Assembly: GCA_965250225.1 (NCBI GenBank)
Contig: CBDFNQ010000027.1
Span: forward strand, 1-64,000
Direction: 5' to 3'
DNA: 64,000 nucleotides
From: CBDEUK01 sp965250225
GTDB taxonomy: Bacteria > Pseudomonadota > Gammaproteobacteria > Eutrophobiales > Eutrophobiaceae
Positions 35,107 to 42,862 of this stretch are shown here, in pieces. Made by a program: the position numbers and the translations under genes. The notes under the pieces are model-generated. The model worked only from the letters and a program-made list of their open reading frames with translations, was not told where the DNA came from and ran no database searches. Positions within the stretch are counted from its first letter, which is position 1. Every line of letters starts with the position of its first letter.

Positions 35107-37194
35107 ATGAACGTGGTACGTAAAGAATTCCAATATGGCGACAATACAGTCGTCCTTGAAACAGGGCGTATTGCTCGTCAAGCGTCTGGAGCCGTTCTGG
35201 CCAGTATGGGCGATACAGTCGTTCTCGTAAGCTGTGTCGCAAAACCTGACGCCGATGCCAGTCGTGATTTTTTTCCATTGACTGTGGATTATCAGGAAAA
35301 GACCTATGCGGCAGGTAAGATCCCGGGTGGTTTCTTCAAGCGTGAAGGTCGCCCAAGTGAAAAAGAAACATTAACCTGTCGTTTGATAGACCGTCCTATA
35401 AGACCATTATTCCCCAAAAAATTTACCAACGAAGTTCAGATAGTCGTTTCTGTCATGTCCCTCGATCCGGACATTGACCCTGATCTGATAGCACTGATTG
35501 GTGCATCAGCGGCAGTAAGTATCTCAGGCGCTCCATTTAAAGGCCCGATTGGTGCTGCACGAGTCGGTTACGAGGATGGCAACTACATCCTGAACCCAGG
35601 TTTCAAACAACGCGAAACATCAGAGCTCGATCTTGTTGTTGCCGGTACCGATACCTCAGTTTTAATGGTGGAATCTGAAGCGAAACAATTATCAGAAGAG
35701 ACCATGTTGGGTGCTGTTGTATTCGGCCATGAACAATTGCAAGTGGTCATTGAAAACATTCGTGCCTTTGTTGCAGAGGTAGGTACACAGGCCTGGGACT
35801 GGACAGCTCCAGTAGCAGATACTGAGCTGGAACAAACGATTGAAAAACAATGTACAGATTTATTGCGTGAAGCTTATGCTATTCGTGACAAACTCAATCG
35901 ACGTGATCGCTTGAGCGAGATCCGTAGTGGAGTAGTTGAGTCATTGTGTGAAGCGGATGAGCCTAAATGGGCTAAGAGCGCGGTGACTAACGCGATTGAA
36001 GAACTTGAAAGCAAGATCGTTCGTGGAGGTATCATTGCTGGTGAACCGCGTATTGATGGTCGTGACGGCAAACAAATTCGCGACATCACGGTCGAGGTTG
36101 GTGTTCTACCGAGAACCCACGGTTCAGCATTATTTACACGTGGTGAGACCCAGGCCATTGTCGTAACAACTTTAGGCACCGAAAGGGACTCTCAAATTAT
36201 TGACGCTCTGGAAGGCAGTTATAAAGAACCGTTTATGTTTCATTATAACTTTCCTCCGTACTGTGTTGGTGAAACCGGGCGTGTAGGCACTCCAAAACGA
36301 CGTGAGATTGGTCATGGTCGTTTGGCTAAACGCGGCATTCTGGGTGTTATGCCAGATTTAAGTTCCTATCCATACAGCATCAGAGTTGTTTCTGAGATCA
36401 CTGAATCAAATGGTTCCAGTTCTATGGCATCTGTTTGTGGTAGCAGTCTGGCTTTGATGGACGCGGGTGTCACTATCGACGCACCGGTTGCCGGTATTGC
36501 GATGGGTCTGATCAAAGAAGGCGATAAATTTGTTGTGTTGTCAGATATTATGGGTGATGAAGATCATCTGGGGGACATGGATTTTAAAGTTGCCGGTTCT
36601 GCAAAGGGTATCAATGCCTTACAGATGGACATCAAGATTGATGGTATCACCAAAGAAATTATGGAAGTCGCATTGGCGCAAGCTAAAGATGGTCGTCTGC
36701 ATATTCTGGAAATAATGAACGCCGTCATCAGTGAACCACGTGTTGAGATGTCTGAGTATGCCCCTAGAATTACAGTAGTAAAAATTCATCCGGATAAAAT
36801 CCGTGATGTTATTGGTAAAGGTGGGGCCACAATTCGTTCTATTACTGAAGAAACGGGCGCTACGATTGACATCGATGATGAAGGTAACGTCAAGATTGCT
36901 GCGGTTGATAAAGCTGCTGGAGAAGAAGCAAGAAAACGCGTTGAACTCATCACCGCTGATATTGAAGTCGGCAAGATCTACGAAGGACGTGTAGCCAAAC
37001 TCATGGATTTTGGTGCCTTTGTGAATATTTTACCGGGTAAAGATGGCCTGGTTCATATTTCACAGATTTCAGAAGAACGCGTTGAACAAGTCAGTGATAA
37101 ACTGAGTGAAGGTGAGTTTGTGAAGGTCAAAGTACTTGAGATCGATAAACAAGGTCGTGTAAGACTCAGTATGAAGGCCGTTAACGAAGAATAA
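35107..37194 (+). CDS. pnp: Polyribonucleotide nucleotidyltransferase (PNPase)
   Basis: Phosphorolytic 3'-5' exoribonuclease and degradosome component. 695 residues: two RNase PH domains (KIPGGFFKREGRPSEKE; PRTHGSALFTRGETQA, MGDEDHLGDMDFKVAG), a KH domain (about 555-610, IGKGGATIRSITEETGA) and an S1 domain (about 620-690, FGAFVNILPGKDGLVHISQ). It starts after an AAAAAGGTGCTCAC ribosome-binding site and follows rpsO as usual. Confidence 0.97.
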   Translation: MNVVRKEFQYGDNTVVLETGRIARQASGAVLASMGDTVVLVSCVAKPDADASRDFFPLTVDYQEKTYAAGKIPGGFFKREGRPSEKETLTCRLIDRPIRPLFPKKFTNEVQIVVSVMSLDPDIDPDLIALIGASAAVSISGAPFKGPIGAARVGYEDGNYILNPGFKQRETSELDLVVAGTDTSVLMVESEAKQLSEETMLGAVVFGHEQLQVVIENIRAFVAEVGTQAWDWTAPVADTELEQTIEKQCTDLLREAYAIRDKLNRRDRLSEIRSGVVESLCEADEPKWAKSAVTNAIEELESKIVRGGIIAGEPRIDGRDGKQIRDITVEVGVLPRTHGSALFTRGETQAIVVTTLGTERDSQIIDALEGSYKEPFMFHYNFPPYCVGETGRVGTPKRREIGHGRLAKRGILGVMPDLSSYPYSIRVVSEITESNGSSSMASVCGSSLALMDAGVTIDAPVAGIAMGLIKEGDKFVVLSDIMGDEDHLGDMDFKVAGSAKGINALQMDIKIDGITKEIMEVALAQAKDGRLHILEIMNAVISEPRVEMSEYAPRITVVKIHPDKIRDVIGKGGATIRSITEETGATIDIDDEGNVKIAAVDKAAGEEARKRVELITADIEVGKIYEGRVAKLMDFGAFVNILPGKDGLVHISQISEERVEQVSDKLSEGEFVKVKVLEIDKQGRVRLSMKAVNEE

Positions 37195-37215
37195 CCCTTC
37201 AGTCGCTTGTTGATT

Positions 37216-37240
37216 AAAAAGGGCCTTTACGGCCTTTTTT
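37216..37240 (+). terminator. Intrinsic terminator after pnp
   Basis: AAAAAGGGCC and GGCCTTTTTT form a strong hairpin with a T-rich 3' arm, 21 bp after the pnp stop. Confidence 0.88.
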
Positions 37241-37268
37241 ATTGTCTATCGTTATTGATTCTAACCCT

Positions 37269-37420
37269 AATGGCACTCACTTAAGAAGAATCATTCTATT
37301 AAAATACTTCTATCGTCATTCCGGCGAAGGCCGGAATCCAGTAAGATTAAGCGTAGTTAATGGATATGGATCCCGGCCTTCGCCGGGATGACACAGTTTC
37401 TGGCTTAAGTAAGTGCCATT
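37269..37420. mobile_element. 152-bp palindromic MITE-like element, copy A
   Basis: Terminal inverted repeats AATGGCACTCACTTAAG and CTTAAGTAAGTGCCATT enclose two internal hairpins: GTCATTCCGGC...GCCGGAATCCAG and ATCCCGGCCTTCGCCGGGAT. A relative with the same ends (AATGGCACTTACTTAAG) and similar internal layout is at 42547-42687. It encodes no protein and must be moved in trans. Confidence 0.75.
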
Positions 37421-37469
37421 CGATCCTAACCCCATTTTTACCTTCAATCGTTAATAGTGTTATCAGGTT

Positions 37470-37499
37470 TTGACATTGCCAGCGCTTACTCAATACACT
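37470..37499 (+). promoter_or_regulatory. Possible promoter of the sigma-factor gene
   Basis: A perfect -35 TTGACA (37470-37475) with TACACT 18 bp downstream (37494-37499). Transcription would begin very near the ATG at 37506, implying a leaderless message or use of the next ATG at 37536. Confidence 0.35.
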
Positions 37500-37505
37500 A
37501 GCTGT

Positions 37506-38066
37506 ATGGAGAAGGCGTTAAGTGATGAAGTATTAATGACGAAGTATCGGAACGGGGAATATACTGCCTTCGAATCACTTTATTGTCGCCACAAACAGCC
37601 TTTATTCCGATTTATGTTAAGGCAATGTCCGAATCAGGCTGTGACTGAGGAGCTTTTTCAGGATGTGTGGATGAAACTGATCGATGCCCGCGAGCGTTAT
37701 ACACCACAGGCAAAATTCACAACTTATCTTTATCAGATTGCACGCAATCGCATCATTGATCATTTTCGTAAACATGCCACTTCAGCTGAATTGAATCAGT
37801 CTGTTTTTGATACTGTGTTTGAGAGCCTGGCTGATAGAATTCAACAACAACCTGAACAACAGGTTGAAATGGAACAAACGACCAATATGCTGGTAAGGAT
37901 TGTAGACACACTTCCTCCAGAGCAGAAAGAAGTTTTTTTACTCAAGGAAGAAGCCGGTATGAGTCTCAGCGAGATCGCAGAATTATTGAATGAAAATGCA
38001 GAAACCGTTAAAAGTCGATTACGTTATGCGATTAAAAAGATACGTGAAGGAATGGATATTGTATGA
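37506..38066 (+). CDS. RNA polymerase sigma factor, sigma-70 family (ECF-like)
   Basis: A two-domain sigma factor of 186 residues. Region 2 is FESLYCRHKQPLFRFMLRQ ... EELFQDVWMKLIDARERY ... KFTTYLYQIARNRIIDHFRK; region 4 is LPPEQKEVFLLKEEAGMSLS followed by EIAELLNENAETVKSRLRYA. The next gene overlaps it by 4 bp (ATGA) and looks like its membrane anti-sigma partner. The frame is open to a TTG at 37470; 37506 or 37536 are likelier starts. The regulon is unknown. Confidence 0.85.
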   Translation: MEKALSDEVLMTKYRNGEYTAFESLYCRHKQPLFRFMLRQCPNQAVTEELFQDVWMKLIDARERYTPQAKFTTYLYQIARNRIIDHFRKHATSAELNQSVFDTVFESLADRIQQQPEQQVEMEQTTNMLVRIVDTLPPEQKEVFLLKEEAGMSLSEIAELLNENAETVKSRLRYAIKKIREGMDIV

Positions 38067-39001
38067 GCCAGTCAGATGATAAAATTCTTGAGGAGTACCT
38101 GGAAGGCAATTCTGATATTTCCCGGCGTTATTCTGAGGAAAATCAGGTGACTGTGCCCGATCATCTCGATAGTGCTATTTTATCAGCGGCAAAACTCAAG
38201 CTTTCAACAAAAAATAAATTTTCTTTATCGTCGTACTCGTCATCATGGCAAGTACCATTATCAATCGCGGCCGTAATGCTTCTTTCAGTGAGTTTGGTAG
38301 TGACGATGTATGATGAATATGGTCAAAGTTATCTTGAAACGCCGTCTACAAAGCCGAGTTCGATTGAAAGTCCAATTGAGATTCTTCAAGAAGAGGAAGT
38401 TATGGAAATGGAGATAGAAGTAGAAGGACGGGCCGTGCAATCTGTTGAAGATAATGATTTATATAATGAAGTAGGGGATAACAAAGAAACATCTAAAAAG
38501 AGAGATGAGCCAGCGAGAGACAAATCAGCTCCCTATGAATCAATTGATGTAGATGACCAGGCTGCCGATTTTGAAATGGATGGTGTGAACCAACCAAAAT
38601 TAGAAGCCCCGGCTGCTGTTTCTGTACCTGAGCCAGCTGTGGTAGAAGAACTGGTAGAAGAGCAGGTGCCAGTGCAACGAGTTGATCAGCTGCAAAGAGA
38701 AGTTGAAGAACTGAAGAAAACACAGTCGACGTTGGCAAATGAAAATGAAGAATTACAAGATGAAATTGGTGCGCTCGAATCAAAACAAGTTCAAATCAAA
38801 GAAAAATTGAACGTGGCAGAGCCAAATAAAAATACTGAAAGTACGATAGATTTACGCTTGAGACAGATTCTTGAGTTATGGGATATGGATAAAAAAACAG
38901 AGGCATTTGAACAATTACAACAATTACGTAAAGAATTCCCTGACATCTCATTACAAGATTTACACATCCACCTTCCTGATGAGTTAATAAATCTGCTCTA
39001 A
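38063..39001 (+). CDS. Probable membrane-anchored anti-sigma factor
   Basis: 312 residues. The N-terminal cytoplasmic part (about 1-70) would bind the sigma factor. One membrane helix (about 73-92, VPLSIAAVMLLSVSLVVTM) is followed by a strongly acidic, disordered periplasmic region. A coiled coil comes next (about 205-250, RVDQLQREVEELKKTQS, ANENEELQDEIGALESKQ), then a C-terminal helical domain (LRLRQILELWDMDKKTEAF). No zinc-binding anti-sigma motif is seen. The role is inferred mainly from translational coupling to the sigma gene and the topology. Confidence 0.65.
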   Translation: MSQSDDKILEEYLEGNSDISRRYSEENQVTVPDHLDSAILSAAKLKLSTKNKFSLSSYSSSWQVPLSIAAVMLLSVSLVVTMYDEYGQSYLETPSTKPSSIESPIEILQEEEVMEMEIEVEGRAVQSVEDNDLYNEVGDNKETSKKRDEPARDKSAPYESIDVDDQAADFEMDGVNQPKLEAPAAVSVPEPAVVEELVEEQVPVQRVDQLQREVEELKKTQSTLANENEELQDEIGALESKQVQIKEKLNVAEPNKNTESTIDLRLRQILELWDMDKKTEAFEQLQQLRKEFPDISLQDLHIHLPDELINLL

Positions 39002-39017
39002 TTTAACAAAGTTCCTT

Positions 39018-39140
39018 TCAGTTTTCTGGGTCTGACTTAAGTCTGACCCCTGTCGGCTAACAATAGGCCTGTCATTCCGGCCTACGAGCCGGAATCCAGT
39101 TCTTTGGTTTTCTGGGTCAGATTTAAGACTGACCCTTGGC
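39018..39140. repeat. Cluster of small palindromic repeats
   Basis: Two imperfect hairpins of GGGTC(A/T)GA...GTCTGACCC type (39027-39050 and around 39116-39137) flank a GTCATTCCGGCCTACGAGCC hairpin (39071-39099) that matches the internal hairpin of the nearby MITE-like element. These are REP-like extragenic elements; one may terminate the sigma/anti-sigma transcript. Confidence 0.6.
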
Positions 39141-39268
39141 AAGCTCATTAGTCATGGATACTAGCCTTCATTTGAATGAGAAATAACATGTACTAATGTA
39201 GAGAAAGAGTGCTCTATTCGTTGATTTTGTTGTAGTATTCGTTTTTTTTATCAATCAAATTATTTCCC

Positions 39269-40105
39269 ATGCGATTAACAGCATCAGAATTTAGAAATTG
39301 TAAGCAGAAGGCGGTCACTCTGCTCGGTATGTCGGGTGTCGGCAAGACCAGGCTCGCCTACGGTTTAAGAAATCAACATTGGTTTCATTATTCGGGTGAT
39401 TATCGCATTGGAACACGCTATCTAGACGAACCGATACTCGATAATATTAAACTTCAAGCAATGCAGGTGCCTTTCTTGCGCGAGTTATTACGTTCAGATT
39501 CAATTCATATCAATAATAATATTACCGTTGATAACCTCCAGCCGGTTTCAACCTTTCTTGGCAAGATAGGTGATCCTGAAAAGGGAGGCCTGGGAAAAGA
39601 AGAGTTTCAAATACGTCAAGCTTTGCACCATGATGCAGAGATTGCTGTTATGAATGATGTACCAAAATTCATACACAAGGCACACGAGATCTACGGTTAC
39701 GATCATTTTGTTAATGATGCAGGTGGCAGTCTTTGTGAGCTGGATGACGAAAGCGTTTTGCAGACCCTGGCAGAAAACACATTAATATTGTATATCAAGG
39801 CCACCAAAGAAGATGAAGTGGCATTAATTAAGCGGGCCGAATCCGATCCGAAACCTATGTATTACCGTGCTGAATTTCTGGAACAAGAACTTGAAGTTTA
39901 TATGGAATTGAAACATCTGGAATACGCGGCGTTGATCGAACCGGATGATTTTGTACGCTGGGTGTTTCCGCGTTTGTTTTATTCACGTATCCCGCGTTAT
40001 GAAGCTATCGCCACTGAACATGGTTACACCGTCAGTACGACAGATATTTCAAATGTAAAAACAGAGACAGATTTTATTGATCTGATCAGTTCTGTTTTGG
40101 GTTAG
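39269..40105 (+). CDS. P-loop ATPase adjacent to metA
   Basis: A 278-residue P-loop protein with Walker A GMSGVGKTRLAYGL (about 20-33), resembling small-molecule kinases in this part. Further conserved-looking stretches are HYSGDYRIGTRYLDEPI and HFVNDAGGSLCELDDESV. The gene ends 8 bp before metA, so the pair is probably co-transcribed. The substrate and role are unknown; coupling to homoserine acylation is a guess from position only. Confidence 0.65.
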   Translation: MRLTASEFRNCKQKAVTLLGMSGVGKTRLAYGLRNQHWFHYSGDYRIGTRYLDEPILDNIKLQAMQVPFLRELLRSDSIHINNNITVDNLQPVSTFLGKIGDPEKGGLGKEEFQIRQALHHDAEIAVMNDVPKFIHKAHEIYGYDHFVNDAGGSLCELDDESVLQTLAENTLILYIKATKEDEVALIKRAESDPKPMYYRAEFLEQELEVYMELKHLEYAALIEPDDFVRWVFPRLFYSRIPRYEAIATEHGYTVSTTDISNVKTETDFIDLISSVLG

Positions 40106-40113
40106 ATAGACAA

Positions 40114-41184
40114 ATGCCACTCGTCGCAAATACAAATCTTCCAAGTTTAAAACGTCTCAGTGATGAGGGCGAGACGATTCTCGGAGTGGACCACGCAATT
40201 CATCAGGATATTCGTGAGTTGCATATTGGTTTATTAAACATGATGCCTGACAAGGCGTTAGAAGCGACTGAGCGTCAATTTTTTCGTTTGGTGGGTCAAA
40301 GCAATCAAATCGCCCAATTTTACGTGCATCCATTTACCTTTGATGATTTGGAACGCTCTAAAGAAGGTCAGTCACATGTGGACCAATATTATCAGAGCGT
40401 TGATGAAATTAAGGAGACAGGTCTTGATGCCTTGATCATTACGGGTGCTAATGTCATTGGTCGTGAACTGTCTGTGCAACCTTTCTGGAAACCATTACAG
40501 GAAATTGTGGATTGGGCTTATGACAATGTGACATCGACACTGTGTTCCTGTTTAGCAACACATGCCGTTTGTCAGTTTCGATATGGTTTGAATCGCAGGG
40601 CATTGCCAGAAAAACGTTGGGGTGTTTATTCACATACCGTGAACAATAGAAATCATCCTCTGGTAAAGGGTGTTAATAATCGGTTTGATGTACCATGCTC
40701 ACGATTTAATCAAATCGATTCTATCCAGTTTCAGGAAGCGGAATTAAAAGTATTGGTTGAAAGTAAAGAAGCGGGAGTCCATTTGGCGGCCAGTGAAGAT
40801 GGTTTTCGACTTGTCTTTTTTCAAGGCCATCCTGAATACGATGTGATCAGTTTATTAAAAGAATACAAACGGGAAGTAGGGCGGTTTATTCATGGCGAAA
40901 CAGAAAACTATCCACCCTTTCCTAAAAATTATTTCAGCATTCAAAGTAAAGGTGTTTTACATGAATACGAAAAGATAATAAGGCAATGTAAAGAGGAGCA
41001 GTTAACCGCGCCTGAATTTCCGGAACATCTTATCATCCCGCATTTGTTTAACACCTGGCATGACAGTGCTGAAGCAGTATTGAATAACTGGATAGGCAAG
41101 GTTTACCAATTGACTAATGTTGATCGCAAACTGCCTTTTCGTGAGGGCATCGATCCAGCTAATCCACTGAATCTGAAAGATTAG
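40114..41184 (+). CDS. metA: Homoserine O-acyltransferase (MetA/HTS family)
   Basis: Activates homoserine for methionine synthesis. A 356-residue class I glutamine-amidotransferase-like protein with catalytic Cys146 (TLCSCLATHAVC), His239 and Glu241 (FFQGHPEYDV), and HIGLLNMMPDKALEATERQF at the start. In the MetA family the residue after TGAP-x separates acetyl-CoA users (Glu, TGAPVE) from succinyl-CoA users (Gly, TGAPLG). Here the stretch reads TGANVI, so the acyl donor cannot be called from that position. It has an extended C-terminus compared with E. coli MetA (309). Confidence 0.88.
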   Translation: MPLVANTNLPSLKRLSDEGETILGVDHAIHQDIRELHIGLLNMMPDKALEATERQFFRLVGQSNQIAQFYVHPFTFDDLERSKEGQSHVDQYYQSVDEIKETGLDALIITGANVIGRELSVQPFWKPLQEIVDWAYDNVTSTLCSCLATHAVCQFRYGLNRRALPEKRWGVYSHTVNNRNHPLVKGVNNRFDVPCSRFNQIDSIQFQEAELKVLVESKEAGVHLAASEDGFRLVFFQGHPEYDVISLLKEYKREVGRFIHGETENYPPFPKNYFSIQSKGVLHEYEKIIRQCKEEQLTAPEFPEHLIIPHLFNTWHDSAEAVLNNWIGKVYQLTNVDRKLPFREGIDPANPLNLKD

Positions 41185-41240
41185 GATTAAAGATTAAGAT
41201 TAAAGATTAGGATTAGAGAAAGGGAATCATTAGCAGACAC

Positions 41241-41269
41241 GTCATTCCGGCCTCCGAGCCGGAATCCAG
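41241..41269. repeat. REP-like hairpin
   Basis: GTCATTCCGGCCTCCGAGCC followed by GGAATCCAG; nearly identical to the hairpin at 39071-39099. Confidence 0.65.
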
Positions 41270-41288
41270 TTTTTGGTTTCTTATGGAC

Positions 41289-41316
41289 AAAAAAAAGCCC
41301 TCTTAATGAGAGCTTG
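41289..41316 (-). terminator. Intrinsic terminator for the minus-strand gene at 41357-41635
   Basis: Read on the minus strand: AGCTCTC, ATTAA loop, GAGGGCT, then eight T. It lies 40-70 bp after the stop of the small ORF and supports its being transcribed. Confidence 0.75.
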
Positions 41317-41356
41317 ATAATAAAACAATAATTGAAAGGAACTTATAGAAAGAGCT

Positions 41357-41635
41357 CTACCAACAGTCATTAACAGCAGCAGCTTCTGTAGGAACGTTTG
41401 AGCATCCCTGGCCACCCTGAGTATTGATACATCTGACACCGACAGAATTAACAGATAAATTCCCGCATATATTATCATTTAGTCGAAAGATAAATTGATC
41501 ACTATCTGATTCTATAATGGCCTGCTCTGGTGTATTTGCTAAGAATGAACGAGCATTGCTAGGCAAAAAGTAATTTATACCTTTCAACCACCAGTTAAGG
41601 AACAGAATGATCTTGTTATTATCCTTATGTTTCAT
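41357..41635 (-). CDS. Small hypothetical protein with four cysteines
   Basis: A 92-residue product I do not recognise. The N-terminal part has a hydrophobic stretch (IILFLNWWLKGINYFL); the C-terminal part carries four cysteines (DNICGNL, VRCINT, QGCSNV, NDCW) and ends in Trp. Disulphide-bonded or processed forms are possible but unproven. Support for a real gene comes from the strong minus-strand terminator directly downstream; the ribosome-binding site is weak. Confidence 0.45.
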   Translation of the reverse strand: MKHKDNNKIILFLNWWLKGINYFLPSNARSFLANTPEQAIIESDSDQFIFRLNDNICGNLSVNSVGVRCINTQGGQGCSNVPTEAAAVNDCW

Positions 41636-42252
41636 ATGAGCGTTTTTAATTCATCGGCTTTATTAACGAAATAATAGTGTGCCGCTTTTTAATATTGAGT
41701 GATCAAGAAAAGAGTATCCAAAAGCCTATCAGTATTATCAGAATTAATGTCGAGCAGTATAATCTAAGGTTTCTATACAATATATAAGCCTGAGCCGAAT
41801 TCATATCGATATCAACGACAATACTCGAACGCACAAGAAAGTGTGTGGCAGATGATTGAGTTGGTAGCGTTCGGATATGTTCAAAATCAGCTTCTTTCAG
41901 TTTGTCCGAGTCAACCAGTTAATGAAATATATTAGCAATGTTGTTGTCTTGATTATGAAGTTCGATATCCATTCAAATAGTTTACGCTTATTATCAGCTG
42001 AATTTTCAATTTGTTATGTTATAAAGATAAGGTTGTTACTGCTATCACACTATCATATTTTTGAGAAATATCTTTATTAACTAACCCATATGGGTGATTC
42101 GTTGTTCATTTAATTATGTTATTTATATCACTGAAACAAAATAAAAGTAATATTCTATTTTAATACTAAATAGAGTATAACTTTGTACAGACATGAGGCA
42201 ATGTCTATGGCAAGAATTTCAGATTGAACATTAACTAATCAAGGAAGTAACA
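41636..42252. other. AT-rich intergenic region upstream of the mini-Rhs remnant
   Basis: No gene supported. The last 40 bp (GATTGAACATTAACTAATCA followed by AGGAAGTAACA) resemble the leader of the mini-Rhs gene at 58472, and an AGACAT/ATGTCT hairpin lies near 42190-42207. The remainder is AT-rich with short non-conserved frames. Confidence 0.5.
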
Positions 42253-42420
42253 ATGCACACTCATAAACACCATCACACACTCAAAACAGTCATTGGTTTA
42301 TTGGTATTACCACTGATGCTTCTGTTGAGTAGTATCAGTCCTGTTCAAGCTGTAGTGACTGTCACCTATTATCACACCGATGCCCTGGGCTCGGTTGTAG
42401 CGGCCTCGAAAAATAAGTAG
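42253..42420 (+). pseudogene. Truncated mini-Rhs gene: signal peptide plus first part of the Rhs terminal core
   Basis: Fifty-five codons: a signal peptide (LKTVIGLLVLPLMLLLSSIS followed by PVQA) and the first core residues VVTVTYYHTDALGSVVAAS, then a switch to unrelated KNK and stop. The intact genes at 56392, 58472 and 60132 continue here with DESG. The ribosome-binding site AAGGAAGTAACA is the same as at 58472. The break coincides with the start of transposase-derived sequence, so an insertion or deletion removed the remaining core, toxin tip and immunity gene. Confidence 0.85.
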
Positions 42421-42428
42421 GGTCAGTA

Positions 42429-42520
42429 GGGTCAGGTACAACTTTTATTGAGTGTTCGTTAATATGTTAAACTTTGTCACTCAATTGGTTACAAGGAAGC
42501 AGCCATGGCGCGTTTACCCC
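42429..42520 (+). repeat. 92-bp direct repeat, copy 1 (resembles the leader and start of a REP-associated transposase)
   Basis: Begins GGGTCAGGTACAACTTTTAT and ends with a ribosome-binding site and the start codons ATG GCG CGT TTA CCC C, then diverges to AAGAAGAATAAGTAGGGTC. The same 92 bp recurs at 42689-42780 with a few differences. The encoded MARLPRLCPPG start (see copy 2) is typical of Y1-type REP-associated tyrosine transposases. Confidence 0.65.
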
Positions 42521-42546
42521 AAGAAGAATAAGTAGGGTCAGGTACG

Positions 42547-42687
42547 AATGGCACTTACTTAAGCCCGTCTTTCCCGCGCAGGCGGGAATCCAGTTAGACA
42601 AGACACACTATATTCACTGGATCCCCGCCTGCGCGGGGATGACAAACAAGAAAAATTTTTGTCTTTGGAGCTTAAGTAAGTGCCATT
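42547..42687. mobile_element. 141-bp palindromic MITE-like element, copy B
   Basis: Ends AATGGCACTTACTTAAG and CTTAAGTAAGTGCCATT are a perfect inverted pair. Inside are GCGCAGGCGGGAATCCAG and TGGATCCCCGCCTGCGCGGG, which form a long hairpin. Same family as 37269-37420. It lies between the two 92-bp direct repeats. Confidence 0.78.
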
Positions 42688-42688
42688 T

Positions 42689-42818
42689 GGGTCAGGTACA
42701 ACTTTTACTGAGTATTATAATATATGTTAAACTTCGTTCCTCAATTGGTTACAAGGAAGCAGCCATGGCGCGTTTACCCCGACTATGTCCTCCCGGAATT
42801 CTCCAAAACGTACAATAA
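42689..42818 (+). pseudogene. Direct repeat copy 2 with N-terminal fragment of a Y1-type (RAYT) transposase
   Basis: Starts with the 92-bp repeat and continues through ATG (42765) into MARLPRLCPPGILQNVQ and a stop at 42818. REP-associated tyrosine transposases commonly begin with such a MARLPR(L)xxPG motif; only 17 residues remain, so this is a remnant. The rest of the gene is absent, replaced by the insertion sequence at 42863. Confidence 0.55.
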
Positions 42819-42862
42819 ATAGAAAATAAGGAATCTAAAGGATCATATCTTGTCTTTTTGTC

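Noticed and set aside
37269..37420. Attenuator or riboswitch of the sigma-factor gene
   Set aside because: A related copy with the same ends occurs at 42547-42687 in a different context, so a mobile palindromic element explains it better.
41877..42080. 67-codon frame in the AT-rich region before the mini-Rhs remnant
   Set aside because: No ribosome-binding site, no family resemblance, composition like the surrounding non-coding DNA.
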